A program made the translations under genes and the position numbers. Below, piece by piece: positions 11,286-20,101 of a DNA stretch of 64,000 nt. Source of the stretch: Chryseobacterium oleae (GTDB lineage: Bacteria > Bacteroidota > Bacteroidia > Flavobacteriales > Weeksellaceae); assembly GCF_900115055.1 (NCBI RefSeq), contig NZ_FOVD01000001.1:1426001-1490000 (forward strand). Reading direction: 5' to 3'. Under the pieces are notes generated by a model that was given only the letters and a program-made list of their open reading frames with translations, did not search any database and was not told the origin of the DNA. Position 1 is the first letter of the stretch, and each line of letters opens with the position of its first letter.

Positions 11286-11645
11286 TCTATTAATTTTAAT
11301 TTAATCAATAGTTAAAAACTATAACAAATTCAATTTTACAAATTCTCTGACCACATGATAACAAAAGACATAATAATGCAATTAAGTTAATCAAAATTCA
11401 AGAACATCTGTATAAAAAGCAAGACCAAACAGCCCTATTTAGAATGATTCAAATAAAACTCATCCCAGTGCATATCTATTATCATTAACAATCACTAAAT
11501 TTGATCGTTAAACATTTTCGAAAGTAGAAATATATGATCTAAAACTGTACAAAACAGTGAATTTTTCAGAAGAATTTGAGAATGTAATAGCTGCTCAATG
11601 ATCACGCACCAATTGATCCCATTAATTGATTTCAACAACTACATT
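11286..11645. other. Intergenic region between katG and an unknown gene
   Basis: About 360 AT-rich bases between divergent genes. No gene, strong hairpin or repeat was recognised. Confidence 0.5.
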
Positions 11646-12104
11646 ATGGCAACAGAAAACATGGATTATAAGGATAAAGGATTCTTAACATCTGATACAT
11701 TTATGCAGCTGGCATTCCATTATATTAATGAAGAATTAAAAAAAGCTGACTATATCTTTACAAAGAAAGAACAGCTTCAGGAATATCATAGGATGGTAAT
11801 CAATGGTGAGATGGGAGGTTGGTTTGCTTTCCTTTGGGATTCCTATATAGCAGACGCTTCGGAAGAACAGACCATGATTCAAATTCTTCATAATGTAAAA
11901 AATAGTATTCAAAATAGGGGAAGCTACATTACAATGGAAGAGCTGCAATCTATTCCTACTAAAGATGGAGATTTTAAGATGTTCTACAACAAACCTTTTC
12001 CCACAGAAGATCTCAACAAAATAATAAATGCCCTTATAAAAATGTTAGAAGGAACCTGGGATTTAACTAATTATGATATGTACATTAATTACTATTATTC
12101 GTAA
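11646..12104 (+). CDS. Unknown protein, 152 aa
   Basis: I do not recognise this family. The frame is open from 11598, but the ATG at 11646 (MATENMDYKDKGF) is preferred because the 16 extra residues are non-conserved-looking and hydrophobic. The product is acidic and soluble, with no signal peptide or membrane segment. It is predicted mostly helical, with an aromatic-rich C-terminus (NYDMYINYYYS). It stands alone: katG is divergent, and the next gene starts 115 nt downstream. Coding character is supported by normal composition and length, with no competing long frame. Confidence 0.6.
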   Translation: MATENMDYKDKGFLTSDTFMQLAFHYINEELKKADYIFTKKEQLQEYHRMVINGEMGGWFAFLWDSYIADASEEQTMIQILHNVKNSIQNRGSYITMEELQSIPTKDGDFKMFYNKPFPTEDLNKIINALIKMLEGTWDLTNYDMYINYYYS

Positions 12105-12219
12105 GTTATCGCAATACCGCATTGTTTATAGAAACTGCAAAACTCATCGGATAGAAGAATATAAAGATGGAATCTTAGCTAAAATTTCATTATTTTTATA
12201 ATATAAACAAGAATTTGAT

Positions 12220-12681
12220 ATGAAAAAAATAGTGGTTATCCTTCTCGTGGCATTTATCATCATTCAGTTTTTCCCCATTGATAAAACCAATCCACCGCCT
12301 ACTCCGGGAATGGATTTCCTGAAGATTAAAAATACGCCCGAACCTATTGCAAAGATCATCAGTACGTCCTGTTACGACTGCCATTCCAACGAAACCCAAT
12401 ATCCGTGGTATGCAAGTATTTCACCGGCCTCATGGTTCGTTAAAAATCATATAAATGAAGGCAGAAAGCATCTTAATTTCTCTACCTTTGCAGTGTATGA
12501 ACCCAAACAACAGGCTCATAAGCTGGAAGAATGTATAGAGATGGTAGGGAAAGAGGAAATGCCACTGGAATCTTACTATGTAGGACATCAGGATGCTAAA
12601 CTGACCCCTGAACAGCGTAAAGAACTTGTGAAATATTTCAAAAAAGTAAAAGAAGATACCGAAATAAAAATGGCATTCTAA
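12220..12681 (+). CDS. Haem-binding domain protein (CxxCH), membrane anchored
   Basis: A 153-residue protein homologous to the product of 1569-2024. It has an N-terminal membrane anchor (residues 4-18, VVILLVAFIIIQFF), a Pro-rich linker, then a CYDCH haem motif (Cys51, Cys54, His55) in SCYDCHSNETQYPWY. The conserved downstream segment (NFSTFAVYE...EEMPLESY) contains a candidate axial Met. It probably sits in the periplasm attached to the inner membrane and carries one c-type haem. It ends 11 nt before a DCC-family oxidoreductase gene, so the two are likely co-transcribed. The redox partner is unknown. Confidence 0.78.
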   Translation: MKKIVVILLVAFIIIQFFPIDKTNPPPTPGMDFLKIKNTPEPIAKIISTSCYDCHSNETQYPWYASISPASWFVKNHINEGRKHLNFSTFAVYEPKQQAHKLEECIEMVGKEEMPLESYYVGHQDAKLTPEQRKELVKYFKKVKEDTEIKMAF

Positions 12682-12692
12682 ATATCAACATT

Positions 12693-13106
12693 ATGCAGGA
12701 GAACTGGGAAGGTCAACATATTGTTTTTTTTGACGGCGAATGTGGCGTCTGTAATTTTTGGGTACAATGGGTTCTCGAACGGGACAAGCATGACCGGTTT
12801 ATGTTTGCATCCCTACAGTCTGATTTCGGGCAGAAATTTCTGACTGAAAGAGGCCTGGAATCAAAAGTATTCAACACGCTGTATCTCTGGAAACCCGGAC
12901 AGTATTACTATACGAAATCACGCGCGGTGTTACAGATCGCGAATGTTTTGGGTGGGGTTTATAAGCTGTCGGCTGTTGGAAAACTCCTCCCTGCGTTTTT
13001 AAGTGATCAGGTGTATGATCTTGTTTCGAGGAACAGGATGAAGCTCGCGAATCAGAAGTGTTTTCTACCTGATCGGGAGCAAAAGAAGAAGTTTATTGAG
13101 GTTTGA
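12693..13106 (+). CDS. DCC-family thiol-disulfide oxidoreductase (DUF393)
   Basis: A 137-residue protein of the DCC family, named for the conserved N-terminal DGxCxxC motif seen here as FFDGECGVCNFWV. The two cysteines make a thioredoxin-like redox pair. Later conserved parts (TKSRAVLQIANVLGG, VYDLVSRNR) fit the family. No signal peptide is present, so it is probably cytoplasmic or membrane associated. It lies 11 nt after the haem-binding-domain gene. The substrate of this family is not known. Confidence 0.85.
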   Translation: MQENWEGQHIVFFDGECGVCNFWVQWVLERDKHDRFMFASLQSDFGQKFLTERGLESKVFNTLYLWKPGQYYYTKSRAVLQIANVLGGVYKLSAVGKLLPAFLSDQVYDLVSRNRMKLANQKCFLPDREQKKKFIEV

Positions 13107-13118
13107 GGTTTTTAACTT

Positions 13119-13236
13119 TAACCACGGATTTCACGGATTTTCACAGATGATTGCGGATAGATTGTATTATGATTTTGGCTAAAGCCAATTGATTTTTCTT
13201 AAAACGACAAACGGGCTAAAGCCCGTTCCTATTGAA
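13119..13236. repeat. Dispersed intergenic repeat: ACCACGGATT unit plus GGGCTAAAGCCC palindrome
   Basis: This contains a degenerate ACCACGGATTTCACGG... unit, related to the repeats at 30557-31105, followed by an 18-bp perfect palindrome (AACGGGCTAAAGCCCGTT, 13210-13227). It is non-coding. Confidence 0.55.
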
Positions 13237-13252
13237 TATTTCCATCATAGAT

Positions 13253-13285
13253 AAAAAAGCAAGGATAAATTACCCTTGCTTTTTG
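13253..13285. terminator. Bidirectional terminator between the DCC gene and the amylase gene
   Basis: An 11-bp stem (AAAAAGCAAGG / CCTTGCTTTTT) with a 9-nt loop. The A/T flanks allow it to end the rightward DCC transcript and the leftward amylase transcript. Confidence 0.75.
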
Positions 13286-13302
13286 TTTACATCGTCAAAA
13301 TT

Positions 13303-14736
13303 TTATTGGTTTAGTGACCATATTGAATAACTGTTCGGTGGACACTGGATTTTCACCCACTTGTCGCCCTGCGTCGTTGGATACCAGCTTGAATGACCTG
13401 TGAAGTCTTTCATTTGCTGACTGCTCCAGTTGGTTTCTACCCATCTTTCCTGCCAGCTTGTCGAATTATTGATATAGACTACAAGTCCGGGGTTTCCGTT
13501 GTAACCGTTACGTCTTGCGATGTATTCGTCATTATCCGTGTAGAGGATTGACGTGGTTCCGGTGGCTTTGTTGTTGTGGATCCAGATCAGGTTGTTCAGT
13601 CTTTCTTTGTTCAGCCATTCTTCATAATCGCGGTAAAAAATGGTAGGATACCCTTCATGAGTAAGAATGTAGGCATAGGCCGGCATTTTATTTTTAATGA
13701 TATCGGTATCATGGTTGGCTACGAAAGTCACGGCTTTGTAAGGATTTCTTTTCCACATCATGTCATCATTCAGGACATTTAAATTTCCGTTGTCAAAAGC
13801 TTCATCCATTTTATAGTAAGCTGCAAAATCGAAAACGGAACTGTTGGCATTATTGGCCCACCATTCCAGGGTATTCACATTGGAATCCCACAATTCTCCC
13901 ACAGAAAACCCGCCTACATTGCTATTCCAGGAATTGACTACCCAAGGTCCGAAACCTTTCACGTAATCAAATCTCCAACCGTCAAATTTCATGACATTTT
14001 TATAGTATTTTCCCACAGAATCATCTCTTCCCCAAAGCCAGTCCTGCACGTAGGGATTCGCATGACAAAGGTCCGGAAAACCTCCGAATGCTCCTTCATC
14101 ATTATTTCCGTAAGAATTTTTGTAAAAGTCATTATAACTTCTCGGAAATTTCCCTGAAGCGATTGCTGAAAAATCAGTCCATGTATTGGTTCCGGTGAAA
14201 GGATTCGCCTGAGACTGCCCACCACTGTTGTGATTGATGACAATATCTGCATAAACCTGCATATTTTCGGCATGAGCTTTTGTAATTAGAGCTTCCAGCT
14301 CTGTCCGGGATCCAAACCGTGTTTCTGTGCTTCCATTCTGATTGAAATTCCCGAAATCATAATAATCGGTAGGATCATATCCCATTGAATAGGCGCCATT
14401 CTGAGCTTTTGATGCGGGAGGAAGCCATACTGCTCCAATTCCTGAATCTGACCAGGCCGTCAGCTTGTCTTTTACGACATTCCACCAGGTACCACCTTCG
14501 GGAACATCCCAGTAAAAGCCCTGCATCAGCACTCCACCTCCGGGACCGGATACAAATTTTCCGGCTACAGATCCGCTTCCGGTACTGAAGGGACGGCCGT
14601 CATGCGTAGTAACGTTTACGGTCTTCGTATGAGACTCTGATTTTCTAGGGTTGTCATTGTCGTTTTCATCATTGTTCTGGCAAGCATTAAAAATTGTTAA
14701 AACCAGCATCGAAACGAGAAAATGTGTTTTTTTCAT
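13303..14736 (-). CDS. Secreted alpha-amylase (GH13), lipoprotein
   Basis: A 477-residue glycoside hydrolase family 13 enzyme that cleaves alpha-1,4-glucans such as starch. A lipoprotein signal is visible (FNAC, Cys19), with an Asn/Asp-rich linker. The (beta/alpha)8 barrel starts with GVLMQGFYWDVP. Catalytic residues are visible: nucleophile Asp257 in GWRFDYVK, acid/base Glu281 in SVGELWDS and transition-state Asp343 in FVANHDTD. The region-I motif is DIVINHNSGG. A short C-terminal beta domain ends in WKIQ-like aromatic strands, with no starch-binding module. It would sit at the cell surface or in the periplasm. It is monocistronic with no sus-type genes beside it. The subfamily was not resolved. 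Confidence 0.9.
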   Translation of the reverse strand: MKKTHFLVSMLVLTIFNACQNNDENDNDNPRKSESHTKTVNVTTHDGRPFSTGSGSVAGKFVSGPGGGVLMQGFYWDVPEGGTWWNVVKDKLTAWSDSGIGAVWLPPASKAQNGAYSMGYDPTDYYDFGNFNQNGSTETRFGSRTELEALITKAHAENMQVYADIVINHNSGGQSQANPFTGTNTWTDFSAIASGKFPRSYNDFYKNSYGNNDEGAFGGFPDLCHANPYVQDWLWGRDDSVGKYYKNVMKFDGWRFDYVKGFGPWVVNSWNSNVGGFSVGELWDSNVNTLEWWANNANSSVFDFAAYYKMDEAFDNGNLNVLNDDMMWKRNPYKAVTFVANHDTDIIKNKMPAYAYILTHEGYPTIFYRDYEEWLNKERLNNLIWIHNNKATGTTSILYTDNDEYIARRNGYNGNPGLVVYINNSTSWQERWVETNWSSQQMKDFTGHSSWYPTTQGDKWVKIQCPPNSYSIWSLNQ

Positions 14737-14910
14737 TCTAGTATTTTAATTATTAACCTATTAACTAAATTACAATTTTCTTAAAACAAATTCTATAAAA
14801 CGTGAAATATTTTCATTTTCACCGAAAGATCTCTGCAAAAGACTGCATAAAATTTTCATTAAAAAATCATAAACTTTTAATATTTTCAAAACAATTTTTC
14901 TTTTAATCCA

Positions 14911-14918
14911 TATATTTG
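14911..14918 (+). promoter_or_regulatory. -7 element of the DUF4290-murA operon; transcript probably leaderless
   Basis: TATATTTG matches TAnnTTTG. Only six bases (CATATT) separate it from the ATG at 14925, so transcription would start at or next to the start codon. An apparent in-frame TTG start lies inside this element and should be ignored. Confidence 0.55.
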
Positions 14919-14924
14919 CATATT

Positions 14925-15611
14925 ATGGAATATAACACCCAAAGAACTCAGCTTCATATGCCGGAATATGGCAGAATCATACAGCAGCTGGTTGAACGCT
15001 GCAAAGAGCTCCCTACCAAAGAGGAAAGGAGTGAAATGGCTATGGCCATTATCGATTTTATGGGTCAGAGAAACCCTCAACTCCGTGACGAAGAAAATTA
15101 TAAACATAAACTTTGGGATCATCTTTTCATTTTAGCAGAATATGATCTTGACGTAGACTCCCCATATCCTTTCCCTACCAGAGAACAGCTGGCAGAAAAG
15201 CCTAAAAGAATGGAATACCCTAAACTTCAGGGTGATTTTAAATTTTACGGAAAAAGTATCCTTCAACTGATCGATAAAGCTATCGAACTGGAACCAGGCG
15301 ACGAAAAAGAAGCCCTGATCGAAGTGATCGCGAACAATATGAAGAAGTCGTACAATGTTTATAATAAGGAACATGTAACGGACGACGTGATTTTCCGTCA
15401 CCTGAAAGAGCTGTCTGAAAACAGGCTGGACCTTACCGGAATAGAATCTCTTGAAAAGAGCAAGATCTACTACACCAGCAACAACAATAGCCGAAATAAC
15501 AACAGCAACAACGGCAGAAACAATAACGCACGAAACAACAGCAACACGAGTAACAACAAAGACCAGACTAATAAGAGAAGGCATAACAACAACCATAAAA
15601 ACAGAAAGTAA
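14925..15611 (+). CDS. DUF4290 protein with Asn/Arg-rich C-terminal tail
   Basis: A 228-residue protein of a Bacteroidota family with no known function. The folded part (residues 1 to about 180) is acidic and helical, beginning MEYNTQRTQLHMPEYG. The last 45 or so residues are a low-complexity tail of Asn, Arg, Ser and Lys (SNNNSRNNNSNNGRN...). The start at 14925 is chosen because the upstream TTG belongs to the promoter. Its stop overlaps the murA start (TAATG at 15609-15613), so the two are translationally coupled. Inferred: a role tied to envelope growth or RNA binding is possible from neighbour and tail, but neither is shown. Confidence 0.88.
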   Translation: MEYNTQRTQLHMPEYGRIIQQLVERCKELPTKEERSEMAMAIIDFMGQRNPQLRDEENYKHKLWDHLFILAEYDLDVDSPYPFPTREQLAEKPKRMEYPKLQGDFKFYGKSILQLIDKAIELEPGDEKEALIEVIANNMKKSYNVYNKEHVTDDVIFRHLKELSENRLDLTGIESLEKSKIYYTSNNNSRNNNSNNGRNNNARNNSNTSNNKDQTNKRRHNNNHKNRK

Positions 15612-16918
15612 TGAGTGGAACATTTCAGATAAGAGGAGGAAAAAGGCTGCATGGGGAAATCACTCCACAAGGGGCTAAAAATGAAGCTTTACAAATTTTA
15701 TGCGCTGTCCTGTTAACAGATGAGGAGGTAAGAATCAAAAATATTCCGGACATCCATGACGTAAACAGACTGATTGAAATTCTGGGTGACTTTGGTGTAA
15801 AAGTAACCAAGAATGGTCAGGGCGATTTCACATTCAAAGCTGATAAGGTTAATTTCGATTATATAAAATCAGACGAATTTAAAAAAGACGGTGCTAAATT
15901 GAGAGGTTCCATTATGCTGATGGGTCCGATGCTTGCCCGTTATGGTGAGGCTTATATGCCAACTCCGGGTGGTGATAAGATCGGAAGAAGAAGACTGGAT
16001 ACGCACTTCCAGGGACTTGTTGAACTGGGTGCTGAATTTAATTATGATGAAGAGGAATATTTCTATTCATTAAAAGCTAAAGAACTGAGAGGGAAATTCA
16101 TCCTTCTGGAAGAGGCTTCTGTAACGGGAACAGCGAATATCGTCATGGCTGCTGCCCTTGCCAAAGGAAAGACAAGAATTTACAATGCTGCCTGCGAACC
16201 TTACCTTCAGCAATTATGCAAAATGCTGAACAGAATGGGCGCGAATATTTCAGGAATCGGTTCCAATCTGGTTACCATTGAAGGGGTAGAACATCTTCGC
16301 GGTACGGAGCACACGATGCTTCCGGATATGGTGGAAATCGGATCATGGATAGGTCTTGCTGCCATGACAAAATCTGAAATTACCATCAAAAATGTAAACT
16401 GGAGCCAGCTTGGCGTTATCCCGAATACATTCAGAAAATTAGGAATTCAGCTTGAACAGAGTAATGATGACATCTTCATTCCTGCTCAGGAAAATTATAA
16501 AATCCAAAAGTTTATCGACGGATCTATCCTTACTATTTCAGATGCTCCATGGCCGGGATTCACACCGGATCTGTTGTCTATCATTTTAGTGGTAGCTACT
16601 CAGGCAAAAGGAAGTCTTTTGGTTCACCAGAAAATGTTTGAATCCAGATTATTCTTTGTGGATAAATTGATTGACATGGGTGCCCAAATCATTTTATGTG
16701 ATCCGCACAGAGCTACCGTAATTGGACTGAACCAGGAAGCTCCTTTGAGAGGAACAACTATGGTTTCTCCGGATATCAGAGCCGGAAACGCACTTCTTAT
16801 CGCAGCCCTTTCTGCAGAAGGAAAATCCATCATTCACAATATTGAGCAAATCGACAGAGGTTACGAAAATATTGACGGAAGACTGAAAGCCATTGGTGCT
16901 GATATTGAAAGAATTTAA
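15611..16918 (+). CDS. murA: UDP-N-acetylglucosamine 1-carboxyvinyltransferase (Asp active-site variant)
   Basis: A 435-residue cytoplasmic enzyme that transfers enolpyruvate from PEP to UDP-GlcNAc, the first committed step of peptidoglycan synthesis. The whole EPSP-synthase-like fold is present (RGGKRLHGEITPQGAKNEAL at the start, SPDIRAGNALLIAAL near the end). In the catalytic loop the usual Cys of PGGC is replaced by Asp: PTPGGDKIGRR, Asp122, codon GAT at 15974-15976. Known: Asp at this position keeps activity and prevents alkylation by fosfomycin in other bacteria. It is coupled to the DUF4290 gene upstream and followed by a terminator. Confidence 0.96.
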   Translation: MSGTFQIRGGKRLHGEITPQGAKNEALQILCAVLLTDEEVRIKNIPDIHDVNRLIEILGDFGVKVTKNGQGDFTFKADKVNFDYIKSDEFKKDGAKLRGSIMLMGPMLARYGEAYMPTPGGDKIGRRRLDTHFQGLVELGAEFNYDEEEYFYSLKAKELRGKFILLEEASVTGTANIVMAAALAKGKTRIYNAACEPYLQQLCKMLNRMGANISGIGSNLVTIEGVEHLRGTEHTMLPDMVEIGSWIGLAAMTKSEITIKNVNWSQLGVIPNTFRKLGIQLEQSNDDIFIPAQENYKIQKFIDGSILTISDAPWPGFTPDLLSIILVVATQAKGSLLVHQKMFESRLFFVDKLIDMGAQIILCDPHRATVIGLNQEAPLRGTTMVSPDIRAGNALLIAALSAEGKSIIHNIEQIDRGYENIDGRLKAIGADIERI

Positions 16919-16936
16919 GAATACATTTATTCCCAT

Positions 16937-16978
16937 AAAAAAAGCGTTCAAAGTAATTTTTGAACGCTTTTGTTTTTT
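16937..16978. terminator. Terminator between murA and the DUF2207 gene
   Basis: A 13-bp stem (AAAAGCGTTCAAA / TTTGAACGCTTTT) and TGTTTTTTC on the plus side; an A-run on the other side lets it work in both directions for these convergent genes. Confidence 0.85.
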
Positions 16979-16990
16979 CAGAATTAATGG

Positions 16991-18910
16991 CTACCAGCCA
17001 CCGCCTCCACCACCGCCTCCGCCGCCACCTGAGAATCCACCGCCACCGGATCCACTGCTGGAACTGGATGGTTTGGTAGATGCAGACTGTATGGACTGCG
17101 TAAGGCTTGAGTTTAATGTATTTCCGAAAGCATAATGATTCATTACCCCTCCGTAATACCAGGAATTGTTATATTCGGTTGAAGTTCTTTTCAATAAGTC
17201 ATCAAATTTCTGTCCCCAGATCTGGTCCACTCCCATCACCATGGCAAAAGGAAGCAAAGTTTCGAAAACCTGTGGAGTCATCTGAGGAGGATTGTGGAAT
17301 TTGAGCTGTTCGTTTTCTGCTGCTCCCATATACATTTTGAAACCGTCTATCAGCGATTTCTTTCTGAGCTTTTCTTTTGAAGGCTGCTTGATCAGATACT
17401 GATACATCACCATGATAAAAAATGCCAGGACATAGAAAATATAGCACACATTGAAGTTGATATAATCCTCTCCGCCACCTACTGAAGAAATAATTCCTGC
17501 GACTCCCAGAAGAATACATATGGGAAGCAGGATCAGAATTTTCCATGAAACATTCTTTAATAAAGATGTGATCAGAACAAATGCAACAAAAAGAATAATA
17601 TATAAAAGTATTCCGGCAAAAACTCTTTCGAATTCAGGAAGCAGGTTATAACTTATGAATAATCCGAGTGCATATATTACAGTGATAACAAGCCACGGAA
17701 GCACCAGTTTCTTTGTATTATTTCCTTCATTTAAAAAGTTGTCATGCTGGAAACTCAGAGTTCCTTTGAAATTATTAACAGCCTTTTCAATTTTCGAATC
17801 ATATTTTCCATCAAACTTAATGGAATCTTCATCAGGTGAAAAGAGACTGTTCATCAGATTGATTTCTTCTTTAGACAGCGATTCATCGGCCTGTTTCAGT
17901 CTTTTAAGCGTAAATGTTTTGGTATTAAAAAATCCAAGTACACCGGAATCTTCACCTTCAATGATCTGTAAGTACCTTTTTACAGCAAGATTGACAACCG
18001 CAGCGGTCAGATATTTATTTTTAAAACTTTCAGAATTGATATAGCCCAAAGAAGCCGGCGAAAGATTTTCAGGAACGTTGAACTGTGGATAAACCGTCGG
18101 GGACTCAGGATCTATCCCATATTTTCTCCATGTTGAATAAAGATAGAGCATCAATCCAAAGAATATGATACATGCCCCAATCAGAATTCCATACTTTTCA
18201 TAGAAAGTCGGTGGCGGCGGCGGTACCATAATTCCTTTTTTAAAACCTACCGCTACAGTAAGACCTTCATTCGCTTTAAGCCCTGACGCGTTCCACTCTA
18301 TAGATTGATCAGATAATACTTTGACTGTACAGTTCTGGCTGTTGCTACCATATTCTCCGGTGTAACAAGAATTCTGGATGATCCCGGCGCCTTCCGGAAG
18401 CGTCACTTTTGCAGAAATAGAGTCTACATCAAAGTCCCAATACGTTCCATTGACATTCCAGTAAAATTCATCATACTTCGGGAAAAATCCAATCTGATTC
18501 TGTGCTTTATATTTTATTTCGTAGTCGTAAGTTCCGGGATCCAGGATGATATCTTTGTTTCCGGCATATATTTTCAAATAGCCGTCTCCTGTTTCTTCAT
18601 GGTAATTTTCATCAATGCCGTTTTTTTTCACGGAAAGAATGTCGTATTGTACCCTCTGTGTTTTATTGTTCAGATTTCTGGATAAAGGAAGAGCCCGAAA
18701 AATCCCTCTTTTGATACTATTTCCGAGACTGTATACTTTAATGTTTTCCGTAACGGTAATTCCCGAATTTTTATCTACTTCAATATCCGAGTGGAAAGAA
18801 ATAATTTTTTCCGGCCCGATAACAGACAGCTGATCTACCCTCACCAATTCATTTTGTGCAAAGGCGATGAGAAAGAACTGAAGAAAGAAAAGCAGTAACC
18901 ACTTTTTCAT
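16991..18910 (-). CDS. DUF2207 membrane protein with poly-Gly C-terminus
   Basis: A 639-residue protein with a signal peptide (cleavage near AFAQ) and a large extracytoplasmic N-terminal beta-rich domain containing DUF2207 features (GDGYLKIYAG, YDYEIKYKAQNQIGF, NVNGTYWDFDVDS). A transmembrane helix near 235-250 is followed by a cytoplasmic stretch, then a cluster of hydrophobic helices near 405-510. The tail is Ser/Gly rich and ends in a run of glycines and Trp, common in this family. It lies 3 nt after lemA; lemA-DUF2207 is a recurring pair of unknown function. The products probably act together at the membrane. Confidence 0.85.
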   Translation of the reverse strand: MKKWLLLFFLQFFLIAFAQNELVRVDQLSVIGPEKIISFHSDIEVDKNSGITVTENIKVYSLGNSIKRGIFRALPLSRNLNNKTQRVQYDILSVKKNGIDENYHEETGDGYLKIYAGNKDIILDPGTYDYEIKYKAQNQIGFFPKYDEFYWNVNGTYWDFDVDSISAKVTLPEGAGIIQNSCYTGEYGSNSQNCTVKVLSDQSIEWNASGLKANEGLTVAVGFKKGIMVPPPPPTFYEKYGILIGACIIFFGLMLYLYSTWRKYGIDPESPTVYPQFNVPENLSPASLGYINSESFKNKYLTAAVVNLAVKRYLQIIEGEDSGVLGFFNTKTFTLKRLKQADESLSKEEINLMNSLFSPDEDSIKFDGKYDSKIEKAVNNFKGTLSFQHDNFLNEGNNTKKLVLPWLVITVIYALGLFISYNLLPEFERVFAGILLYIILFVAFVLITSLLKNVSWKILILLPICILLGVAGIISSVGGGEDYINFNVCYIFYVLAFFIMVMYQYLIKQPSKEKLRKKSLIDGFKMYMGAAENEQLKFHNPPQMTPQVFETLLPFAMVMGVDQIWGQKFDDLLKRTSTEYNNSWYYGGVMNHYAFGNTLNSSLTQSIQSASTKPSSSSSGSGGGGFSGGGGGGGGGGGW

Positions 18911-18913
18911 TTC

Positions 18914-19465
18914 TTAGAATTTTACAGTTGGAACTTCTCTTTCTGCAATATTGTCCAGCTCGAAGAATGGTGATTTTTCAAATTTATACATATTCGCGAT
19001 GATATTGCTCGGGAAAGATTCTACCAGCGTATTGTTTTCACGGACTGTTCCGTTGTAATATCTTCTTGATTTCTCCACATCATTTTCTATGGAAGTAAGT
19101 TCGCCCTGCAATTGTTGAAAGTTCGTGTTAGCTTTCAGATCAGGATATTGTTCAGCTACCGCAAATAAATTCATCATCGCCTGGTTCAGGTTTTTCTCTG
19201 CAGCTTCTTTAGACTGAACGGAATCTGCACCTACAGCCTGAGTTCTTGCTCTGATGACACTGTCAAGGGTCTCACGCTCATGAGTCGCGTAGCCTTTCAC
19301 CGTTTCCACAAGATTGGGAATAAGGTCATGACGCTTTTTAAGCATTACATCTATGCTGCTCCACGCTTCCTGAACGAGATTTCTCAGTTTGACAAGTCGG
19401 TTGTAGATGGATACTGCGTAAAGCGCAAACACAACAATTAAAGCAATAATAATAACTATGGTCAT
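18914..19465 (-). CDS. lemA: LemA family membrane protein
   Basis: A 183-residue LemA-family protein: one N-terminal transmembrane helix (IVIIIALIVVFALYAVSIYN) followed by a long helical cytoplasmic or periplasmic domain. It has the family signature VQEAWSSIDVMLKKRHDLIPNL and the segment YNGTVRENNTLVESFPSNIIA. Length matches typical LemA. It is the first gene of a two-gene unit with the DUF2207 protein (3-nt gap). The molecular function is not known. Confidence 0.93.
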   Translation of the reverse strand: MTIVIIIALIVVFALYAVSIYNRLVKLRNLVQEAWSSIDVMLKKRHDLIPNLVETVKGYATHERETLDSVIRARTQAVGADSVQSKEAAEKNLNQAMMNLFAVAEQYPDLKANTNFQQLQGELTSIENDVEKSRRYYNGTVRENNTLVESFPSNIIANMYKFEKSPFFELDNIAEREVPTVKF

Positions 19466-19684
19466 AATTTTTTATTTTGTATGCTTTAAAAGTACAGTTT
19501 TTTTGAATCGGAAATGGAAGTTTAAGAATACAACAGGTTTATTTTAATGAAATTTATTTTAAACCATTAAAGATGTTAAAAGGATAAAGAGAATTTCATT
19601 ATTTTTTTTAGAACATTATTTGCTTTAACATCATCAAATGGATCATGTACAAAGCTTATTGAACTGATAAAGTTTATTTTTCTA

Positions 19685-19853
19685 ACGCAAAGAAAATTTA
19701 TTCTATTATTTAAAAAGGGAAGCAAAGATGGAATCAACTTCATTGATTCGATTAAGCGACTGCCTTATCCGTATAGCTTCGTCAGTGACGTAGTCACCTT
19801 CTTTGCCTTCCTCAAAACTAAACACGCTCTACAATAAAACTTTGCGTAAAAAA
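19685..19853. repeat. MITE-like element with ACGCAAAG / CTTTGCGT terminal inverted repeats
   Basis: The left end (ACGCAAAGAAAATTTATTC...) and the right end (...AATAAAACTTTGCGT) are inverted copies. Inner parts GCAAAGATGG and CTTCTTTGCC also pair, giving a roughly 168-bp element with no coding capacity. Related units are at 19867-19931 and, in the opposite orientation, at 20643-20918. Confidence 0.55.
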
Positions 19854-19866
19854 ATGATATATTTTG

Positions 19867-19931
19867 ATGCAAAGAAAAATTATTATACTATTTATAAAGG
19901 AAGCAAAGATGAAATCAACTTCATGGATACT
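19867..19931. repeat. Partial copy of the ACGCAAAG repeat
   Basis: TGCAAAGAAAAATTATTATAC followed by AAGGAAGCAAAGATG and AATCAACTTCATGGAT matches the left half of the element at 19685-19853. It is followed by a CACGCAGAT-type repeat fragment (about 19951-19985). Confidence 0.5.
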
Positions 19932-20045
19932 AGGATATAATGATTAAAAAAATTCACGCAGATCATAGAGATGGTGCAGATTTTTATTTATACCTGATTC
20001 TATGAAACAATCTGAACCAAACATTCAAGAGCCATCATCTCCCAC

Positions 20046-20075
20046 AAAAAAGTACCCGGAAAACCGGATACTTTC
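20046..20075 (-). terminator. Terminator of the NIL-domain gene
   Basis: The inverted repeat AAAGTA-CCCGG / CCGGA-TACTTT with an AAAA loop has an A-run on the plus strand that becomes a T-tract for leftward transcription. It lies 27 nt beyond the gene's stop. Confidence 0.75.
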
Positions 20076-20101
20076 TGTAATTAAAACTATATGAATCTCC
20101 C

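Noticed and set aside
14916..14924. TTG start for the DUF4290 protein
   Set aside because: The TTG is the last part of the TATATTTG promoter element; the ATG at 14925 fits better.
15132..15623. Long minus-strand frame over the DUF4290 gene
   Set aside because: A shadow of the Asn-rich coding sequence (AAC codons read as GTT/Val); hydrophobic composition is an artefact.
16889..17135. Proline-rich open frame on the plus strand near 17010 (poly-Pro)
   Set aside because: It is the antisense of the poly-Gly tail of the DUF2207 protein and has no independent coding signal.
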